Program-made: the position numbers and the translations under genes
Assembly: GCA_002353205.1 (NCBI GenBank)
Contig: DEJE01000018.1
Coordinates: forward strand, 1 to 16,974
From: Prevotella sp. UBA2756
GTDB lineage: Bacteria > Bacteroidota > Bacteroidia > Bacteroidales > Bacteroidaceae
DNA: 16,974 bases
Direction of reading: 5' to 3'
In this document: one piece after another, positions 14,471-16,974 of the stretch
How the letters are laid out: each line of letters begins with the position of its first letter
Numbering within the stretch: position 1 is the first letter of the stretch
The notes under the pieces: model-generated
Told to the model about the DNA's origin: nothing
Seen by the model: the letters and a program-made list of their open reading frames with translations, nothing else
Database searches by the model: none

Positions 14471-14735
14471 CCATTCCGTGCTCGCCCGTTATCAGGTGGG
14501 GAAGAATCTCAGAATGGTAATCATAGTCTGAGCCAAGCGCCTCGTAGTCGTGCGTAGCCCAGAAGATATTGCGGCCTGTGGTGTGGTCGCGCAGTAGGGT
14601 GTCAAGCACCTCTGCCGACAACGCCAACAGGTCATCCTCCCTGATGTCCATTTCGTGATGGAGGGGATTTGAAATCCCCGACTCAGGGGATGCGGATTTC
14701 AAATCCGCATCAGCGTCATATTCTTTGTTTGGCAT
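14459..14735 (-). pseudogene. 5' fragment of an N-6 DNA methylase-like gene
   Basis: On the minus strand an ATG at 14735 opens a frame with NPLHHEMDIREDDLLALSAE, VLDTLLRDHTTGRNIFWATH, DYEALG and LITGEHGMVIRPR. I recall this as the N-terminal region of a Bacteroidetes family of N-6 DNA methylase/restriction proteins in which a MDIREDDLL-type segment precedes the methylase domain. The frame is cut at about residue 92 where it meets the lipoprotein copy; the SAM-binding and NPPY motifs are missing. Residues 8-26 are encoded by two REP-like palindromes. Family assignment is from memory, so moderate confidence; that it is a fragment is clear from the junction at 14459. Confidence 0.5.
14663..14711. 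repeat. Pair of REP-like palindromes
   Basis: GGGGATTTGAAATCCCC (14663-14679) and a 23-bp perfect palindrome centred on ATTTCAAAT (14689-14711, arms GATGCGG/CCGCATC). They share the core GGATTT-n-AAATCC, the layout of REP/RAYT-type repeats in Bacteroidetes. They sit in frame inside the start of the methylase-like fragment. Confidence 0.75.
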
Positions 14736-14764
14736 TCTTGCGCTTATAGCCTTTGGACAATAAG

Positions 14765-14920
14765 CACTTATCGGAACTCTTTGGGCTTACAATGCTGAAG
14801 CCTCTATATACGATAAAAGCGTGTCCGCTCTTACCAGATATAGAGGCCCTGAGAAAGCCCAATCGAAAGATAAGTGACGTCCACGCTAAAACGCGGACAT
14901 TCACAATTATCTTATTTCGA
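14765..14920. repeat. Nested inverted repeats with two competing hairpins
   Basis: Three nested pairs: CACTTATC (14765) with GATAAGTG (14869), TTGGGCTT (14781) with AAGCCCAA (14855), GCCTCTATAT (14800) with ATATAGAGGC (14838). The inner loop is 28 bases. The arm TCGAAAGATAAGTG (14863-14876) can instead pair with the right-hand segment ending TTATCTTATTTCGA (14907-14920), enclosing a small hairpin GTCC...GGAC at 14879-14898. On the minus strand this lies between the promoter at 15079 and the methylase-like ATG, so a structured leader is possible; a mobile-element end is the other option. I see no convincing gene in 14736-14995. Confidence 0.6.
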
Positions 14921-14995
14921 TTTGATTTTAGAAATTTCTCAGGTTTCTATATCTTCTAATAACTGCTCATGTCGTTATAATTCTCCACGAAAGTT

Positions 14996-15072
14996 GTACC
15001 GCCACCCTTCGCTCAGGGACTCTTGTGCCTCGCCGTGAGGCGTGCACCGTCTACGGTGCCTTCGGCAATACC
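14996..15072 (-). ncRNA. Candidate cloverleaf-like small RNA or leader
   Basis: Minus strand: GGTATTGCC at the 5' end pairs with GGCGGTAC at the 3' end (two G-U pairs), enclosing three hairpins: GCACCGT/ACGGTGC, GCCTC/GAGGC and CCCT/AGGG. The element begins seven bases after the -7 box TATCTTTG at 15079-15086, exactly where transcription would start. It matches no tRNA (no anticodon or T-arm). I do not recognise the family. Confidence 0.4.
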
Positions 15073-15078
15073 TGAGTG

Positions 15079-15086
15079 CAAAGATA
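15079..15086 (-). promoter_or_regulatory. -7 box on the minus strand
   Basis: TATCTTTG followed by CACTCAGG, a match to TAnnTTTG. It would drive transcription leftwards through the structured element towards the methylase-like fragment. No good -33 element is seen. Confidence 0.5.
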
Positions 15087-15270
15087 CATGTTTTTATTCA
15101 TTTCGGCGCAGTTTTTTGCAGAAATATGTTTCGTGAAGTAGCTTTTCCTCACTTTTTCTGCTTCCTGCGAGAAGGAAGTGCTTGGCTGGGAGAATGATCT
15201 TCGGCTGGCGAGGCGCTCTTTCTGCACTGCCAGAACGAAGGTCGTGCTTTGCCGTCTGATTCATCTTGGC

Positions 15271-15358
15271 GCGCAATCTAATTTGTTTTGCCGCGCAATT
15301 TAAATTATTTTGCTGCGCAATCCTAATTATTTTGCTGCTCAATCTAATTTGTTTTGCA
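15271..15358 (+). repeat. Four 22-bp tandem repeats
   Basis: Units at 15271, 15293, 15315 and 15337, each of the form GCGCAATnTAATTnnTTTTGCn, with a few differences between them; a diverged partial unit precedes them at 15251-15270. They lie in 15087-15501, where I see no convincing gene: a minus-strand frame (15094-15381) exists, but its middle is just the repeat. Confidence 0.8.
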
Positions 15359-15501
15359 GCGCTGCCCGAATCTTCTGTCACCGCCGTTGAAGTTCGGCGA
15401 CAATGCCGTTCGGCCTGAACGACAACCGAGGAACGCAGCCCGGGCGGTTCATGGACAGTGAGGTGGAGTGGGGGATTGGTGCTTAATTTTTACGAAAACA
15501 T

Positions 15502-15532
15502 TTTGCCATATCAATTATATTTCAGACCTTTG
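15502..15532 (+). promoter_or_regulatory. Promoter of the second rhuM copy
   Basis: TTTG (15502-15505), 19 bp, then GACCTTTG (15525-15532), one base off TAnnTTTG. It is 24 bp before the rhuM ATG at 15556. The cas-linked rhuM lacks such an element because it follows cas7 directly. Confidence 0.6.
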
Positions 15533-15546
15533 CAAAAGTTTTGATA

Positions 15547-15671
15547 TAACTGCCTATGACAAAGAAGCGTGAAATAAGAAACAGCACGGCGGAGTTCCTG
15601 ATTTTCCAAGCGGAAGGTAAGGAGCAGGGCATTGAAGTGATGTATGCCGATGAGACGATTTGGTGTACACA
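15547..15671 (+). repeat. 125-bp direct repeat of the rhuM 5' end, copy 2
   Basis: Aligns without gaps to 12519-12643 at an offset of 3028, with four differences. It covers TAACTGCCT before the start codon and the first 39 codons. Beyond this point the two rhuM sequences differ strongly at DNA level though they still encode related proteins. Confidence 0.88.
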
Positions 15672-15855
15672 AGATGCTATAGCAGCATTGTTTGACAAGG
15701 GTCGCTCAACAATAGCGGAACACTTACAAAATGCTTTCAGTACTGGAGAACTCATAAAGGATTCAGTTTGTCGGAAATACCGACGAACTGCAACGGACGG
15801 TAAGGAATACAACACTCAATATACTGCGACGACGATATGCTTATGTTATCTTTGA
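15556..15855 (+). pseudogene. Truncated second RhuM-family gene
   Basis: The frame encodes 99 residues; the first 39 equal the cas-linked RhuM apart from two residues. It goes on with DAIAALFDKGRSTIAEHLQN and SVCRKYRRTATDGKEYNTQY, a normal RhuM helix-turn-helix and linker but of a different sub-lineage. At 15819 it runs into a 32-bp piece of cas4 read in another frame (TATTICLCYL) and stops at 15855. About 250 residues, including the conserved AIIAVGYRVNS core, are missing. It has its own promoter and its end overlaps the lipoprotein start, so it could act as a leader cistron for that gene. Confidence 0.8.
15819..15850 (+). pseudogene. 32-bp cas4 5' fragment, second copy
   Basis: The 32 bases match 13576-13607 (cas4 codons 2-12) with two silent differences, and translate to IYCDDDMLMLS in the cas4 frame. 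It is joined on the left to rhuM codon 88 and on the right, at 15851, to the lipoprotein gene in the same frame. Confidence 0.75.
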
Positions 15856-16238
15856 AGTTGGTCAGCGTGAAGGCGGGACTGAGACATTTTATCGTTATCA
15901 TCGCTTCCTCTTTTGTGCTTTTCTGTTCGTGCGGTTCCGACCAATCCAAGAATAGGGTTACGGCAGAAAAAGCATACGAGGGGGTAAGTAACTATTGCCA
16001 TGATGTGTACGACTGGAGCGTAGCAGAGGAGAATCCCTCCATGATGTATATAGAGATGGGGGAGGAATCGGATTCTACGTATGAAGTGGTATTCCGTAGC
16101 TATACCGGGGCGTTGGTCCTTTTCTTTGTCGACAAAACGACCGGCGCTACAAGAATGGTAGAGAAAGAGCCGTTGCTAAATATCGAAAATGAGGCAGGAA
16201 CCATTAATGTTCTTGACTACTTGAAGGGTGGGAGATAG
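15837..16238 (+). CDS. Small secreted lipoprotein with a cas4-derived start
   Basis: The 133-residue protein has a hydrophobic signal (residues 15-29, LRHFIVIIASSFVLF) followed by CSCGSD, where Cys32 is the probable lipid-attachment site, so it should sit in the envelope. The mature part contains a beta-rich segment YEVVFRSYTGALVLFFVDKT then TGATRMVEKEP, slightly like a PepSY domain; function unknown. Start codons ATG 15837 and 15843 both come from the cas4 fragment (MLMLS), while the truncated copy at 14324 keeps another start (MVDLKL). It overlaps the end of the rhuM fragment by 19 bases and shares that gene's promoter. The reading frame is otherwise intact, so it may still be expressed. 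Confidence 0.75.
   Translation: MLMLSLKLVSVKAGLRHFIVIIASSFVLFCSCGSDQSKNRVTAEKAYEGVSNYCHDVYDWSVAEENPSMMYIEMGEESDSTYEVVFRSYTGALVLFFVDKTTGATRMVEKEPLLNIENEAGTINVLDYLKGGR
15851..15978 (+). repeat. 128-bp direct repeat, copy 2 (lipoprotein 5' part)
   Basis: Partner of 14332-14459 with 127 of 128 bases identical. Recombination between the two copies would remove 1519 bp, including the methylase fragment, the structured region and the rhuM fragment. Confidence 0.9.
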
Positions 16239-16327
16239 CGTGATTACTGATTCCTGCCGGGTTTTTGAAAAAATGTTGCCATTCATCTGTTTTTTCTTTT
16301 CCGATGTCACCTTTTGCTTCTCTGAAC

Positions 16328-16441
16328 TGTTATACTATTGAATCGGTTCAAGAAAACAAATGACGAACGAGAGAGAGAAGAGCGATGCTCGCATCTCTTC
16401 TTCCGAACGAGGAGGAATTCGACGAAGTCAAAAGTATAACA
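16328..16441. repeat. 9-bp inverted repeat around a hairpin leader
   Basis: TGTTATACT (16328-16336) and AGTATAACA (16433-16441) flank 96 bp holding a smaller hairpin GCGA-TGC-TCGC with GAAGA/TCTTC outside it. It lies in the 222-bp gap before the membrane protein and may be its leader. Nothing else is seen in that gap. Confidence 0.4.
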
Positions 16442-16460
16442 ATAAAAAAAAGAAAGAATT

Positions 16461-16904
16461 ATGCAAGAGTTAGTTGACATTTTAGTGCCCATCGCCTGTG
16501 GATGCGTACTGCCCATCATGATTGTATGGTTTGTCATCCGCAAATCAATGAACAAGACCAACCAGCGCACGCAAATCGTGATGGCCGCCATCGAGAAGAA
16601 CCCCGATATGGACATCGAGGAACTGATGAAGAAGATTTCGCCCAAACCCAAGCTGCTGAAAGAAAAACTACTGTCGAAACTGCTATGGGGCACGCTCACA
16701 CTGCTGCTTGGCGTCGGATTTATTGGTAGCGAGATATACCTTGGTGTGTTTACCAATAGTTCCAGTCCCATGGGTATTGTCGGAATAGTACTGTTGCCCG
16801 TTGGCATTGCTTTCCTGATTAGTTATTACGTTGGCAGGAAAATGCTTTCGAAGGAGATTGAAGCCGAAGAACAACAAATGATAGCACAAGCCGAGAGCAA
16901 GTGA
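16461..16904 (+). CDS. Small membrane protein, DUF6249-like
   Basis: A 147-residue protein with a hydrophobic N-terminal segment (residues 5-27, VDILVPIACGCVLPIMIVWF), a cytoplasmic-type charged middle (KNPDMDIEELMKKISPKPKL), and two further hydrophobic segments (about 74-92 and 104-127, GIVGIVLLPVGIAFLISYYV), ending in a charged tail. This layout fits the DUF6249 family of Bacteroidetes, usually next to an ECF-type sigma factor gene. Its stop overlaps the GTG start of exactly such a gene (GTGA at 16901-16904), so it may modulate that sigma factor or simply be co-regulated. The role is inference. An A-rich stretch (AAAAAAAAGAAAGAATT) precedes the ATG. Confidence 0.72.
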   Translation: MQELVDILVPIACGCVLPIMIVWFVIRKSMNKTNQRTQIVMAAIEKNPDMDIEELMKKISPKPKLLKEKLLSKLLWGTLTLLLGVGFIGSEIYLGVFTNSSSPMGIVGIVLLPVGIAFLISYYVGRKMLSKEIEAEEQQMIAQAESK

Positions 16905-16974
16905 CACGCGAGCAGTTCATCACCCTGGTGGAGCGTGAGCAGGAGGCCCTTCGCGGCTTTCTGCTCGCCCTCTG
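16901..16974 (+). CDS. N-terminus of an ECF-type RNA polymerase sigma factor (runs off the window)
   Basis: GTG 16901 opens a frame VTREQFITLVEREQEALRGF then LLALC that reaches the window end. The pattern REQF-x3-VEREQEALRxFLLALC is the start of region 2 in Bacteroidetes sigma-70 family ECF factors. The GTG overlaps the stop of the membrane protein by four bases, which points to translational coupling and explains the non-ATG start. Only 24 codons are visible, so the assignment rests on that short match. Confidence 0.68.
   Translation, partial: MTREQFITLVEREQEALRGFLLAL

Noticed and set aside
14753..14959. Plus-strand 68-residue frame over the nested hairpins
   Set aside because: The stretch is explained by inverted repeats, and the product has no recognisable feature.
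15094..15381. Minus-strand 95-residue frame over the 22-bp repeats
   Set aside because: Its first part is only translated tandem repeat and the rest has no recognisable pattern; no promoter or ribosome binding site was seen for it.
15403..15486. Short plus-strand frame MPFGLNDNRGTQPGRF... of 27 codons
   Set aside because: It could be the tail of a lost gene, but it has no ribosome binding site, and an in-frame stop lies just upstream; too short to support.

Overview
The window looks like a Bacteroidetes chromosome, most likely Prevotella or a close relative (Prevotellaceae). The evidence is the TAnnTTTG-type promoter -7 boxes in front of tRNAs and genes, weak A-rich ribosome binding sites, a GH97 glycoside hydrolase, a CtpA-type S41 protease, an acyl-lipid anchored small protein, a DUF6249-like membrane protein beside an ECF-type sigma factor, and a type I-C CRISPR-Cas operon of the Bacteroidetes flavour. 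No 16S or marker gene is present, so species cannot be named.

Layout. 1-1810: end of an unrecognised gene, then a metallophosphoesterase, a small helix-turn-helix protein and a WYL-family N-terminal-like regulator, closed by a terminator. 1861-2839: eight tRNA genes, all on the minus strand (seven in one cluster Ser-Ser-Phe-Tyr-Trp-His-Cys in transcription order, plus a separate Asn), with recognisable promoters. 2982-6964: a high-GC pair on the plus strand, an exported S41 peptidase and an exported GH97 alpha-glycosidase, each followed by a terminator hairpin.

7006-14187: a type I-C CRISPR-Cas locus: cas3, cas5c, cas8c (with a likely internal cas11c start) and cas7c, tightly packed. Directly after cas7 comes a complete RhuM-family gene, and then only the first 26 codons of cas4, which run straight into the middle of a CRISPR repeat. 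The rest of cas4, all of cas1 and cas2, the leader and the first half of the first repeat are missing. The remaining array has eight spacers, a degenerate last repeat, and repeats showing point changes. Interference genes look intact, so the locus reads as an interference-only system with a frozen array, perhaps transcribed by read-through from the cas operon.

14188-16238: a scrambled accessory region. The order rhuM - cas4 start - lipoprotein occurs twice, collinearly: copy 1 at 12519-14459 (rhuM complete, lipoprotein broken) and copy 2 at 15547-16238 (rhuM broken, only 32 bp of cas4, lipoprotein complete with its start taken from cas4). Between them lie an antisense 5' fragment of an N-6 DNA methylase-like gene carrying REP-like palindromes, a nested hairpin region with competing folds, a cloverleaf-like potential RNA right behind a minus-strand promoter, and 22-bp tandem repeats. 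This is the most unusual part of the window. 16461 to the end returns to ordinary genes: a membrane protein translationally coupled to a sigma factor that runs off the edge.
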